64,000 nucleotides of DNA from Leucaena leucocephala (Eukaryota; Streptophyta; Magnoliopsida; Fabales; Fabaceae), in assembly GCA_037074615.1 (NCBI GenBank), contig CM073534.1, positions 5,824,861 to 5,888,860 on the forward strand. The letters are read 5' to 3'. Both the position numbers and the translations under genes were made by a program. This document shows positions 48,660-60,250 of the stretch, piece after piece (position 1 is the stretch's first letter; every line of letters starts with the position of its first letter). The notes below the pieces were generated by a model. It saw nothing but the letters and a program-made list of their open reading frames with translations, was not told where the DNA came from and made no database searches.

Positions 48660-49980
48660 TGTCACATTATGATTTTTTCATATCTGTATGGAACATACAT
48701 TAGAACCTGTAAAGTAAAGATAGTGGAAAGAGTTTTGAAAGGGCTTGTGAGGATGGTTAGATGAAATGATAAAGGTTGGATAAATTTTAAATCGAAGAAA
48801 GACATGAAAAGTATACACTTACAAAGCTTTGGGACGTGAATGTCATTTTAATGAAAGTTCAAGGACTTAAGTGAAATTTAGAAAAGTTCTTGGGACAAAA
48901 TAAAAAGTAGAGATAAAAGTTGGGGCAAGAAGCATAATTTTGGAAAGTTTGAGGGATCTAAATATAATTTATCAAAAGTTCAAGGGAAAATTTGTAATTA
49001 TAATAAAGTTGTGTCAGAAAAGGCCCAAAATTGCCCAAAAGCAGTTCAGTCCCAAATTTTACCAGTAAATAGAGAAAATTATTTTGATCAGTTTAACGCA
49101 ACATGAAATTTTAATTTAAGTTCTCATGGATTGATATGAAAGAGATAAAATTTTACAATAAATTCTTATAATTAATATGAAAATTTATGAAACTAACAAA
49201 ACTCAAAAAGGAGTTATGTAGAATTTATTATGTAATTTACAATAGAATAAAATACCCGATAAATACTTTTTGAGAAATTTCTTGGGAGTTAAGCCTATGA
49301 AGGTAAGGGACCAAGTAAAATGCCTATAATAGTACCTTATAAGACCAATAATATTTTCAGATAAGTATATGGGCTAGTGCTAAAAAAGACACACAAAAAT
49401 GTAAAATTATGAAAATGCAACTGTGATGCCCTGTGTTGTGCCATTGAGCAAGAGATGAATGGAGGGTATTTTGGTCAGTTTAGAAAGGTAAAAAATACCA
49501 AGGTAAGTACAAGGATGATTAATCAAAGTTAGTATATGCCCTAATAAGGTTTAAAGAGGTGTGAAATGACATTATACCCTTAGGGTTAATATAGTTTAAG
49601 ATAGTAAACTAAAAGCATTTTAGTTATTTTCCAAGGGATGATGATAAGCAGATAAATACCCAGTCCAACAATATCAATGGTAGGAAAAATCTGGATACTA
49701 TATTTAAGGTTAGAATACATATTCTCAAATATTATAAAAATTATAAATAAAAAATAGTCTGGATTTTGTAAAACTGATTAGATAGAGTACTTTACATATC
49801 ACTATTCATATTACTATCCATATGTGAGAATTTCATGATTTTGATGCTTCCAATGGTTTTAAAATAAAAAATTGTATGGGATAAAGTATATAAACAAGTA
49901 TTTGAAGCATTGGAATCAAAATGAGAATTTTTGGATTTCTTGGAAGGTACCCACGGTTTCTATATAGTTCATGGGGAGGG
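48660..49980 (+). mobile_element. LTR fragment of the 3-kb family, 3' truncated
   Basis: Begins TGTCACATTATGATTTTTTC, aligned with the family start, and follows the reference LTR through AAGGGATGATG (about 49640), GGAATCAAAATGAGAATTTT (49911) to about 49980, where similarity stops. A piece of roughly 400-500 bp between 49770 and 49800 is missing relative to 26516-29725. The left flanking 5-mer is TTCTT; no partner is seen. Confidence 0.7.
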
Positions 49981-50503
49981 AGATTGATTTTTATAAATAT
50001 AAGCTTATATTTAATTCCTCATGAAAAGTATGATGTTTCATTCCAAACCCAACAAAATGACATCATTTCTACTCATCCTGAACCTCCATATAGATCCTTA
50101 AGACCCAACCTGACTCGTGAGTGACCCGATGTGACTCTCCGTTGCTCAATAGCCTCAGTGACCTCATCCTCCATTTTTTTTTGTGAGTCTCATGACAACA
50201 CGCACAATGACTCTCATGCCAATCTTGACCCCCAGTTTTCAGTCACTTCAACATGTTCAGATTATGTCTTGTTGTGTTGTCATGATGGAGGTTTTCATCA
50301 TAGGTAGCAGTAGCATGGATTGGAGCTCTCATCCACAATAATTTTGTAACTCTCTCTCTATTATAGATACACAAGAACAAATGGGTTATAGTAAAAAAAT
50401 AACAAATTATGATCTCTAGATATCCATATATCCCATATTCTATCTTAGATTGTTACTCATGAGGATTATGAATTAACAAGCAAGGCAAGGGGATCTCAAA
50501 CAA
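49981..50503 (-). other. Copia 2 untranslated leader, second part
   Basis: Non-coding sequence between the LTR fragment and the PBS. Short open stretches here have no domain and low conservation. Nothing further recognised. Confidence 0.45.
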
Positions 50504-50517
50504 GGCTTTGATGTCAC
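50504..50517 (-). other. Primer binding site of copia 2
   Basis: GGCTTTGATGTCAC on the + strand corresponds to GGCTCTGATACCAC (complement of the tRNA-Met site) with three changes, directly beside the LTR edge at 50519. It orients the element on the - strand. Confidence 0.7.
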
Positions 50518-50518
50518 A

Positions 50519-51011
50519 TGTTTGAATAAAACATTTCATACACAATCTAATCAATCCAGATTATAATATATATATATATATATGTATAAAGCCTATATGA
50601 GATGCAATGGAAGACTTGTAATTGTCTATCGTCATTAGCTTAGCTGATCTGAAGAACTGGAACATAACTCAGAGACCTGTCAATTAAAGAACACACTTGA
50701 TGAAAAGAGAAGAGGTTCTTCCAGCTGGTGATTAGACACAGTGATGAGAACTTGTGTACTGTTGTCACTATTGGGGAACGCTAAGAGAGTGAGCAGAGAA
50801 AACTAGGTTATCGCTCTAGGATTTAGAAATTATCGCATGATAAAAATTATTGTTATTGTTAATTTCTACCATCAGAAAATTAACCTTAATAAACTGAGTT
50901 AATTACCCACCTTAGACTGAGTCCAACATAACTACGGGCCACACTTAGAAATATTTATTAATTATCCTAATTAATATCTAAATAAGTTATAATACAATAA
51001 TAAATGTCACA
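50519..51011 (-). repeat. 5' LTR of copia 2
   Basis: Starts TGTTTGAATAAAACATTTC on the + strand and ends ATAATAAATGTCACA; 493 bp. It aligns with the 3' LTR pieces 38879-38957 and 42094-42490. A run of about 22 alternating AT bases lies near 50563-50585. The right flank CAACC pairs with CAACT at 38874. Confidence 0.8.
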
Positions 51012-51830
51012 CAACCTTCATGGTCGGAAGCATTGCCATGGTGCCTCAGCATGTTGGAACTTGATTTTGCCTCATTTGCATGCTCGATTCTGGTCTATTG
51101 ACAACCCTACATGATGGTTTGAATGGAATATCTCCCAACAAGTTAAGTTCAGGGTTTCCCGTGCAATGTGTGGTTTCCGATCATGTGTCGTCAAATATGG
51201 CTCAGTCGCAACGCACGTCTTTGATGGCAAAGCTATATAACCCGAGCAAGTACTCGCTCAAGCTCGAGCAATAGTGGCTTGGTCTAATGCAGATTGCAGT
51301 AAGAAACAGAGCAATGGGATTCATTGTTCGAAATGGAAACGAGCATGCCAGGATGGGTGAACATAAATGTGGATGGAGCTTGTAAGTTGACAGGGAAAAT
51401 ACCGCTTGTGGTGGTATTGCGAGAGATCACGAGGGGCTTTTACTTGATGGTTTCGTGTTCAACATCGGCTGAGGTAACTCAATGAATGCTGAGCTGTGGG
51501 CCATTATTTGGAGTCTTCGACGAGCGTGGGATGAGCAGGGGAAACAAGGTGTTATAGAAACGGATTGTTGGGAGATCGTTAATAATCTTACTTGAGGGTG
51601 GAGCTCGAAGCACCCGAAAGCCAACCTGCTGGAGATAATAAGTTCATGGTTAAAGAAGAATTGGGATATCCGCATCAAGTGGTGCTGGAGAGAATCAAAT
51701 ATCATTACTGATAGGATGGCAAAGGAGGCGTTGAACATCCCTTTTGGGTTGGTTTTTCTCAGTTCAGCGCCAGAGTCTATAAGAATCCTATGCATGCTAA
51801 TAGTGTAGGGTAGTTTAGTCCTTGTTTCTC
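51012..51830 (+). pseudogene. L1 LINE ORF2 C-terminus with RNase H-like domain, second piece
   Basis: This continues the L1 reading of 37925-38878 after the copia insertion. The RNase H-like (RVT_3) domain of plant L1 elements is visible: WVNINVDGACK at about 51354, CGGIARDHEG at about 51407, NAELWAIIWS at about 51485, ETDCWEIVNNL at 51557, then KWCWRESN and DRMAKEAL (about 51680-51735). The frame must shift three or more times to link these. It could instead be read as a host RNase H-like gene, but the zf-RVT block on the other side of the copia insert makes the L1 reading better. Confidence 0.75.
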
Positions 51831-53129
51831 GTTGTTACATCCAAAAAAGTTGTTACTTATTAAACTATTGTTGTTGTCATTGATATTAGCAACATACTAA
51901 CACCTATCACTGCAGAAGCATAATTTTTTATAAAATAGTTCTCATTGTCTTAGTTGTTGTTGATGTTATTTAACAAGTTAGTGTTGTTGTTTATTAAAAC
52001 TATTGTTATCATTGTGTCTTTTTCGTTTTTTGTATTTCACATTTAAGGTATTTAGGTGACATCACGTGAATTATGTCATTTCATAATCCTAAATTGAGAT
52101 TTGTAGATTTAGGAGGTATTTTTGTGTCTTTCTTCCATATATATTTTGACTTAACATAATGAAGGACAAATATAAATTTAAAATAACTTTAGAATAGATT
52201 AAATCGTATATGTTCTATATAAAAGCATAACATTAAAAGATTAATGACTGAGGACTCTTATTTATTAAAGTGTAATTCTCAAGAAAATCAATTTTATTAG
52301 TTTATTGTAATTTTTATGTTACTTAAAAAAATAAAGAGTATTTTACTCTTGGAAAAGATTTTGGTATTTAAAGTTAAATACTTAATTTCATTTTTTTAAG
52401 TTCGGAATAAGAGAATTTTAAAGTTTTTTAAAATTTAAAATTTAAAATATTAATAACAATAGAATATATATCCGGTAAATTAGGAATAAAAGAATATATA
52501 GCCTTAATTCATTTGGGAAAACGCATTAAAATATATATAAAATTATACGAATTTTAAAATGTACACTTCTACTATGTAATACATGAATTCCCCTGTAGTT
52601 TTATTATTATTAATGTATTCTTTATTATTCCTGAATTATGAATTTTAATTTACGTATCACTGTTATTTAAGGATTCATACAATGCACATGATACAATGTT
52701 AATTATTAATTAACATTTTACAAACTGAATGAAAAAAATAGAAAATTACTATAAGATCTCAATAAAATATTATAATCATCGAAAAGTCTCATAATAAATT
52801 GACAAGTATAGACTTCTTGTCATTTTTTAAGTGCTTCTCAAGTGTGGAGGGGGCAAAAGGAAGGGACGAAAGTCATAAAATATCAAAACAACATCTTTTT
52901 ACAAAATTACTAAGGTTTTAAATAAGATATTTAATTATTCTAATAGTTATAAGAACAACTGATGAGCTAATAATGACAAATTTTTATGTAAAAATTGACA
53001 ATAAATTAATATTACTTTAGACTTTTTAGTGATTAAATTCCTTCTACAGGATTTCATAGTAATTAACCAACATTTTTTTTCTTTTGCACCCGAACTCTTT
53101 CTTCCTGCATATACAAAATGATATATTAT
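51831..53129. other. AT-rich intergenic DNA, no gene seen
   Basis: Low-complexity A/T sequence with several short AAATTTTAAA runs near 52400-52450. No element ends, coding region or RNA gene could be supported. Confidence 0.5.
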
Positions 53130-53362
53130 CTCATGTCATAATTATAAGAGCTAGTTGATTTTGTAGGATAGATATAGGAAGTCAAATAAATAAGTTAATT
53201 GTAACTAATATAAGAATTAATTGACTAATTTGTGTAGATTGAAGAGTATATAATATGAATTCAGCTTGAGAGGTTATATTGGATCATAATTAACTGATTT
53301 ATTTAGATTTATAAATCTATCCCAACAAGTCAACTAACGCTTATAATTAAGACTAGAGGGAG
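53130..53362. mobile_element. Stowaway-like MITE
   Basis: The left end CTCATGTCATAATTATAAG and the complement of the right end, CTCCCTCTAGTCTTAATTAT, are imperfect inverted repeats that continue for about 50 bp (TAGTTGATTTTGTAGGATAG against TAGTTGACTTGTTGGGATAG). CTCCCTC at the end is the usual Stowaway (Tc1/mariner) terminus and TA follows on the right, with TAT on the left, fitting TA duplication. Length 233 bp, no coding capacity. Confidence 0.7.
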
Positions 53363-53479
53363 TAATATTAAACTATTATAGTAACAATGCAAACATAGAA
53401 AGCAAACAAGTATGACAATTAAAAAGCATAGACAAAGTGCAAAACTGTGTCATCCAAGAAGGAAGCCAGTGTTAAGAGA

Positions 53480-53726
53480 ATTCTAGTTATTGGCACCTGC
53501 AAGCAAAGAACAAACAATCCAAATCGTGTCCAAGGAGATTGTCCTTAAGAGTTATTTTGTGACAACAAGCAAGATGAAGCTGCATTCCCTGTGATTAAAC
53601 AAATTCTTCTTGCATAATAAGGGAATAGAATCTAGTGGCAGCAAATAAACTCAGAAAGAAATGAGCAAGAGAGAAAGAGCACAAGTAGTGAGAAGTGTAA
53701 TTGATGAATGCTACTTTTATAGGAAC
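53480..53726 (-). promoter_or_regulatory. Promoter-like TATA box and pyrimidine-rich leader
   Basis: On the - strand CTATAAAAG lies at about 53715-53723. About 30 bp downstream begins a CT-rich leader (TTCTCACTACTTGTGCTC, then TTTCTCTCTTGCTC) typical of plant 5' untranslated regions. Further on a TTTGCTTGCAG splice-acceptor-like site appears at about 53500. A short frame of 33 codons starts near 53595. No downstream gene is recognisable before the MITE, so this may be the orphaned 5' end of a gene or a non-coding RNA. Confidence 0.3.
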
Positions 53727-53977
53727 ACAAAAGCATGAGTTACGTCTGGAAGAGACGACCCCTCGATCGCCCTAAAAAGCACGAAGCTAGAAGGACGTCG
53801 AAGTCACATTTCACAGCCTACAAAGGTCACGCCTAACAGTAACATACCGCGTCTTACAATAGTCAAAAATTTAAAACCCCCTAGATTTTATTTTGACTAT
53901 AGTGATTTGAGGACTTTCTATTTAAGCATATTTAAAAAATTGTTTTTGGTAAAACCAAAAATATTTTTCATAAAAAT

Positions 53978-53989
53978 GGCCTAATACCA
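53978..53989 (-). other. Putative viral primer binding site
   Basis: On the - strand TGGTATTAGGCC resembles the tRNA-Met site TGGTATCAGAGCC with one substitution and one missing base. It lies about 380 bp downstream of the TATA-like box in the viral orientation, roughly as expected for a caulimovirid leader. Weak on its own; supported by position. Confidence 0.4.
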
Positions 53990-54370
53990 CTCTCTAACTC
54001 GCACGTAGGTGGGGAAATCACCGAATTTCAATTGAATTTCCTATTAATGGCCTGTTGTTGTAGGTGCAATACCATTCTTAGGGCTGATCAACAGAATTTA
54101 GCTAAATTTCTTTCCATCGATAGACCAGTGAATTGTGATACAGGAATATTGAGATAAACACTCCCTCTATTGCATCTCTTGATGAGAGCAGAAAGCTTCT
54201 TCACAGGAAGTATTCATGTGAAGATAAGGAACTCTACTTAAAGTCATAAGGCTCCAATAATCATTAGAGAAGAATTCTCTAATTAGATTTTCTCTACCTA
54301 TAAAGGCTTCTAAAGAAGTATATAAGAGTAGTTTTAATAATGCTTCATTGTATCTTCTTTCTCTAGCTAG

Positions 54371-54380
54371 TCCTTATATA
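54371..54380 (-). promoter_or_regulatory. TATA-like box in the viral intergenic region
   Basis: TATATAAGGA on the - strand matches the core of caulimovirid pregenomic promoters, where TATATAAGGA is common. The region around it (53990-55100) has no coding sequence that I can assign. A TATAAATAG box on the + strand near 54430 is an alternative. Confidence 0.4.
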
Positions 54381-55099
54381 TAATTTCATCCTGTAAAAGT
54401 ATAGTTTCCAGAGTATTTTTCTCTAATTCTATAAATAGCTTGCTTCTTGCAATTATTTATTTGTCCTATAATGTTGTTCAATTCATACTATTGAATTATT
54501 TTGAGTGTTTTTGCACCCATTTTTCTTTATACAAATAATCTAAAATTAGATTTTTCTTTTTGATAAAAAGATTATTTATTTCTTACTAATTCTATACCAT
54601 GAAGTTCTATCAGCATTTCAGAAATAGACAGATTATAGGGTTACCTAGGTATGGGTCTAGCATGCTTCCTTTCGTTCTCGGGTGGTTCAACTCCTTTTCC
54701 TCACCTTCTCGCGCTCTCCCCTGTCTCTGGCTACTCGTTCAAACGCCTATCCTTCAACTTCAATGGACTCTCTGGCCAAACAGGATCCAAGGCTTACATC
54801 TTTTAAATTAGAAATTGAATTTCCCAATTAATTTTAGAAACATTTTTTCCCACACCTAGTGTGATCTTAATCTCTCATTTATCAAAAGATGAAGATAATG
54901 GTATACAAGTTTCAGAAATAAAACTCTTTATTTCTTTAGGCCAAAGCCATCATACAAACATACATAGAAAATAAAACTTTGCTCTCTAAGTCCTTTGTCC
55001 CTAGAGCTTCAACTTCCATAAATAAATAGACACATAAGAGTCTCTCCCTTCGTTTCAACTAACTCTAGTTATCTTAACTAGGGTTACTTTTTGTCTTTA

Positions 55100-56400
55100 G
55101 GCTAGTCACATGTTGACTTCTCAAAAGACTTTTTCTTTGTCGGTCACTTTTACTTTTTCTTTTCTCGTGACCTTTGATTTTTATCTTCTCTCTCCATCGG
55201 AAGCCCTTTCTTACATATAGGACATGAATGGTTGTTCTTTTTCTTTATTTGCAATAGTTGACAGAGCACTTTCTTTACAGGCTCACTTACACTGATGTCG
55301 CCTATGCATATCTTTCTAGCATATGACTTGAGTTGTACCATAGTACCTTTAAGCATTTTCTACTTTTTCTCACAAGTATGACTTGTAAGGTACTGCAAGA
55401 ATATACCCAAGCTTGATTTTGTTGGATCTCTTTTTCTAGTTGATCTAGATAGGGCAAGTAGCTAGCAGCTCTTCTATTTGCTATAAATTCTTCATTAAAC
55501 TCAAGAACCTTCATTGGTTCAGTTTGCTACAATCTAACATGAGCTTTATTAGGAATTAATTTAATTTTGATTACTTCTTGGCGATTGAATTTTAATTCTA
55601 GAGATGGAAAATATTTTAGACTAGTCATGTCTGGAAGTACTATAACTCTAGGATATAGGCTATTGTATTCAATGGGCATCGCCTTGACAGATTCTTCATT
55701 ATTTCCTAAGTAGACAATGTCGAATACTTCTTTATAGTTTTTCATAAACTCTTCGTGGTTCAAAGTATTTTCTGAAAGTGGTGGAAAATTCCTTGGATGT
55801 GGTACCATTGTTGCTTCCTTGTAAGAAATGGATACCTTTCCTACAATTGAACTTGGATTTTGGTGTTTCTTACCCTCTTTTCTCTAGCGTAAAAGTAATT
55901 CTTTTACGTCTTTCAAGGGGTCTTCTTCTTCATGAAGAAGAGTTTGCTCACTCTTGTTATTAACTGGAGATTTTGTCAAGACTTTTTTGCCTTGAAGTTT
56001 CTCTTCTAGTGGGGAAGAGGTTGTTGTGGAAAGTGGTTCTACAACTTTATTTCCCATTTCAGGTTTTGACATTCCGTCTTATGTCTTTCCTTTCTTGATA
56101 TAACAATTTTCTGCTATATCTTTTAATTCTTTTTTCAATTCAAGATTATATTCAATCTCAAGGCTGGGATAGAGTATATCATATAACACATTGCCCATAG
56201 TTCCAATCTATTCTTCCAGTGTTTGGACTTCCTTTTCTTTCTAGATAAGCTATCATCATAGCTCATCTCTTTGTTTTCTTACTACAGAGTATTTAGCTTC
56301 TTGCATATTTAATACCTTAATTCTTTCAAGAATTCTTTTCTCTAAACTAGTCTCCATACTTGCTCAAAAAAATTACCTAAGCAATTTTGTCTTCCTTTAA
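55100..56400 (-). pseudogene. Second viral reading frame, function not recognised
   Basis: Downstream of RNase H on the - strand several linked open pieces remain (56072-55884, 55808-55527, 55514-55302, 55356-55150). They are rich in glutamate, lysine and serine in the first part and more globular in the second. Caulimovirids of several genera carry a frame here, in some a translation transactivator, but I see no motif to assign it. Stops and frameshifts separate the pieces. It could also include the end of the first frame. Confidence 0.45.
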
Positions 56401-57930
56401 TTATAATCACTTTAAAATAATAACAAGAAAATAATACACTCCACCTTGCCCTTCTTCTTAAAGCAATTGCATCAGGATATTTTTTCTCAATAAATGTCTT
56501 TACTTGAGAATTATCAGTTTGTACTTTGAATTATTTTGAAACAATCCAATGCTCAAATTTTTTTGATGGTTTTTATGACAGCAAGAGTTTCTTTTTCATT
56601 AATGTCATAATTTACCTACTCCTATAAATTTACCAGAGGCATATGAAACTACATGATTTATTTTATTATCTTTTATTCTCAATACTGCTCCCAAACCTAA
56701 ATATGAAGCATCAATTTGAATGAAAAGATAATCTTCTTCTTGAGGAATATGAACCGAAATGGCAGTTTAACAAATAATCCTTTTTTACTTTTTCTAGTTC
56801 TCTTTCATCTTGTTCATTCCATTCAAAAGGTTTTTTACCTCTTAATTTTAACTGAAGTTTTTCTCTTATTTTAGAACAATGAGGAATAAATTCCTATGCA
56901 TAATTTATTATTCCTAATATTTGTTCTAATTGTTTTCTTTCCCTTATTTTATTAGGAAATACTTTATCGAGTTTAGAATATTTTCTAATAACTCTATTTT
57001 TCAATTTCCTCTTTTTCTTCCTAGGAATTCTATCTCGGTGTTCCCAATTATTGCTTTCTTCTTTGAAATAACTAGACCATTTTCTTTTGCTTTTATAGCA
57101 AATACAAATAAATGCTTTTTATGGTCTTTTTCATTTTGAGAGTATACTAAAATATCACCAATATAGACTATAATAAAATGATGATATTTATTGAATATTT
57201 TATCCATTCTTTTTTGAAAAATGGATGGATTTGTTTTTAGTGCCATAGGCAATACGTTCCATTCATAATATCCATTGGGTATAGAGAATATTGTATATTC
57301 TCTACATTTTTCATTTAGTTCTCTATGAAAGAACCCCGATTTGTAGTCAAATTTACTAAAAAAATTTGCATTTTGGATTTTATCAAAAATAATCTTTTCT
57401 TGGAATGGGATAAGTATTAGCATTAACTACCGCATTCAAAGGTTTGTAGTTAATTACTAATCTTGGTTCTCCCCTTTTGATTTCTGAATAATTCATAACC
57501 AAAAATCCTGGACAATTCCAAGGACTCTGAGAAGGTCTTATTAATTCTAATTTGAGATTTTTTTTTTCAATAATAAGCGTGAATTCTTCTAAATCTAATT
57601 TAGAATATCTCATTGGTTTTTTATAAACCGGTTTCTTTGTTACTACTTCTATCTTTGCTATATAGTTATATCTATTAGCAAAAGCTATTGGATTTTCTTC
57701 AAACACATCTTCTAATGCTTTTTGTAGAAAAGATGTTATTTTAAATTCTTCTTGATCTATACTATATTCACCACGTTGTGATGCAGTACTCTGATTGGAA
57801 TGCGTATAATGATGCCTATATGGTTTAGATAATAAGGGCACTATAATTGGTGTCTGACAATGTCTTTTTGCTCAGAAATACTTATTCTTAAAAGTAAATT
57901 CAATAAACACTTGTCGAAGAACTTTCATTC
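56400..57930 (-). pseudogene. Viral reverse transcriptase and RNase H
   Basis: The N-terminal half (57841-57383) has KPMRYSKLDLEEF and, further on, a C-P-G-F-L-V block and PRLVINYKPLN. The catalytic half (57423-57001) has FSKFDYKSGFF, the YEWNVLP block and PSIFQKRMDKIF, then VYIGDILVYS, where active enzymes have two adjacent aspartates; one is glycine here. LVISKKKA and a FLG block follow. RNase H is marked by IDASYLGLGAVL and a YASGKF block at about 56700-56620, after a frameshift region. The product would copy pregenomic RNA into DNA; this copy is not functional. Confidence 0.8.
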
Positions 57931-60250
57931 CTAATATGAGATATCTATATCTTTTCTAGAATTTTTTCCAATAACCATTTTTAAGTTTTGTCTTTCTATA
58001 ATAAATTTATTTTTTCTCGTATAAAATTTATAATTTTTCTTTTTATTAAACCTAAGATTTTTCTTTTTCTCTCTATTATTAGAGAAAGGGGGAGGTTCAA
58101 GTCCAAAAGAAAAGACACCTTTGCTGATGCTGCTTGCAGGAAGATACATATCATAGCCGAACTGATGTGCTACTCTGGTTGGATTGTATAGCCGGCAAAA
58201 GCCCTCTTCGGAGCATATAAATTCAATATTATGTAAGAATAAGAATCAAGGGATTACTTCATATTCACAACCCCATTAGGTTCTGTAAATTTCTTACAAC
58301 AAAGTTTACTTTTTGTCATTCATTTATTTATTTTTGTGTTCATTTGTGAACTTTCACATTTTCTTTCAAACCAGTATTTTATCCAGGTAGTTTTTCTTCC
58401 TAGAGTATCACTGATTGAAGTTTTATTTTTGTTTTTCAAATTCTTTACAATATTTTTCTTTATTTTTGATCCCCAAGGTTCTTTAATTTTATCAAATATT
58501 AATTAGGAATATATTCTATAATCTTCATCTAAGGGTCCTCCAAAATTCCCTCTAGACCAAATTTCTTTGAAATGGCATATATATTCTTGGAAATAACATG
58601 GATTACATAATCTTAGTTTATTTAATTTTAATTTAGTTTCTCCTCTTTTTCCTACTTTATATTCTTCTTTGGACTGATTTAATGGGGTCCCAATAAAGTG
58701 TTGTTTCTATTCTAGTTAACATATCTCTAATATTTTCTACTGTTAAGATATGATCTTTTACTTCAGGTTGAATATCTTGGAAGAAATAATCTACATTTTC
58801 ACTTGGGGCAGTGGTCATGAAATTATATGCTTTTTGTTTATCCACTCCTTGCTATAGAATTACTGCAGTTTTTTCTTTTATCCATTGGGATATTTTTTTT
58901 TCTTCTAGTTTTTCTTCACAATCTATATTGAGTATTACCCTTGCAGGTTTTACTAGTTCTAAAGGATTATCTACTAGTTCATATTTTAAAGTTTTTTCTT
59001 TAAAACTTTTTATAGGAATATATCTAAAATTAAATCTTGGTTTACTTGTTACTCTTTCTTCATGCCACATGTCTGGTGTATGAAGATCATTATGATAATC
59101 TTTTTACCCGTGATGGTTCTGCTTCATTAGCTTTTAATTCTATAATAGATATTCTATTAGATTGTTCTATCATAAATTCTTCTAATTCTTTTGTTTGGGA
59201 TTATGTTCCTAAATATTCTTCAATATGAGAATCTAGTATTTTAGTTCCTTCATTATCACTTATTGAGGATGTTTCTACCTTCTCTAAGGGATAAATTTGT
59301 TCTCTTTTACCCTCTATTCTTTCTTTTAATCTTTTTCGTTTTTCAAATTCTTTTTGAAGCTTTTCTTTCTTTTGTTCTTCTTTAAATTTCAAGAATTCTT
59401 TAAATAGTCTTTCATCATATTCTGGTTCTTTCCATTCTTCCATGTATTTTTTCTATTTCTTCCGGGTTTTTCTAATTCTTCTAGGAATTCAATTCTAGAA
59501 GATCTCAATTCATTTTTAACCAACTTTTCTTCTTTATACTAACTTCAGGTCATCTCTCCTTCAAGTCTAATTTGTTCTGAAATTAGGCTTATTTTTTCTG
59601 AGATTGTTTTTATATGAGCATCAATATCATTAGTAGTAGCAGTTTTACCAATAATAAGTTTTTGAAGTTCTTTTCTTGAAATTTCCTTTTTCTATTTGTT
59701 GTTTTTGAAATTTTAATCTATCCATCCATATTAGATTGGTTTTGATTAATAGGTATTCCTAATACTTCTATCATATTAGAAATTGTTTCTTTTATTTCTT
59801 TTATGCTCTTTTCAATTTCTTCTAAATCTTTCTAATGTTTGTCTAATTTTTTATTAAGACTTTTAAGGTTAACTTGTTTCTCTTTTATTTTTCTTTTTAG
59901 TTCTTCTAAATCTTGATTATTTTCTAATTTAGATAATTTTTCTTTTATCTCTCTATCTTTAGAGGATAATTGTTTTGCCAAATCTTGTAGAATTTGCTTA
60001 TTATTACTAGTAACGAATGGAGTTACTAATAATTGATTATAAATTTTATTTTCCTCTCCTAATTTCTTCCATAGGAAAGTATTTGTCCAATTATATATTA
60101 CTCCAAGTATTTTGACTCATTAATCTGAATCAAATATTGCTTCTTTTTCTTCTGGACTCAAAAGATCTAACCATTTATTGTAAGAATTTTTTCTTCTTAT
60201 TCTTTGGTTTCTCAGCAACTTTAGTTTCTTTGACATACCTCGAGGCTAAT
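57931..60250 (-). pseudogene. Viral large frame, N-terminal part (movement/coat region)
   Basis: The right end (60240-59400) encodes coiled-coil-like, lysine- and glutamate-rich sequence, including a 59443-59201 piece with long E/K runs. Pieces at 59070-58852 and 58845-58657 are globular, with a W-I-K-E-K segment and a LTVENIRDMLTRIE segment that looks like a capsid-region helix; assignment to movement or coat protein is inferred from order. At about 57950-57900 an I-L-G-type motif may be the protease end. Many stops. Confidence 0.5.

Larger units (their letters stand above)
38879..51011 (-). mobile_element. Copia retrotransposon 2, nearly complete, with three nested insertions
   Basis: Read from right to left: 5' LTR 51011-50519, PBS 50517-50504, leader, gag, protease, integrase, reverse transcriptase/RNase H, polypurine tract at 42491-42505, 3' LTR 42490-38879. 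The flanks carry CAACT (38874-38878) and CAACC (51012-51016), a 5-bp duplication with one transition. The two LTRs are clearly homologous but visibly diverged with small indels, so the insertion is old. Nested inside are a minus solo LTR (38958-42093), a + solo LTR (46707-47408) and a + LTR fragment (about 48660-49980). It interrupts an L1 LINE. Confidence 0.85.

Noticed and set aside
48282..48665. 127-codon open stretch on the minus strand as a possible gene
   Set aside because: No domain, odd composition (W-, F- and K-rich), and it lies in the leader of copia 2 and runs into the nested LTR edge.
51345..51810. Host RNase H-like gene
   Set aside because: The blocks match a plant RNase H-like gene, but the zf-RVT block on the far side of the copia insertion places it at the end of an L1 ORF2, and the frame is broken.
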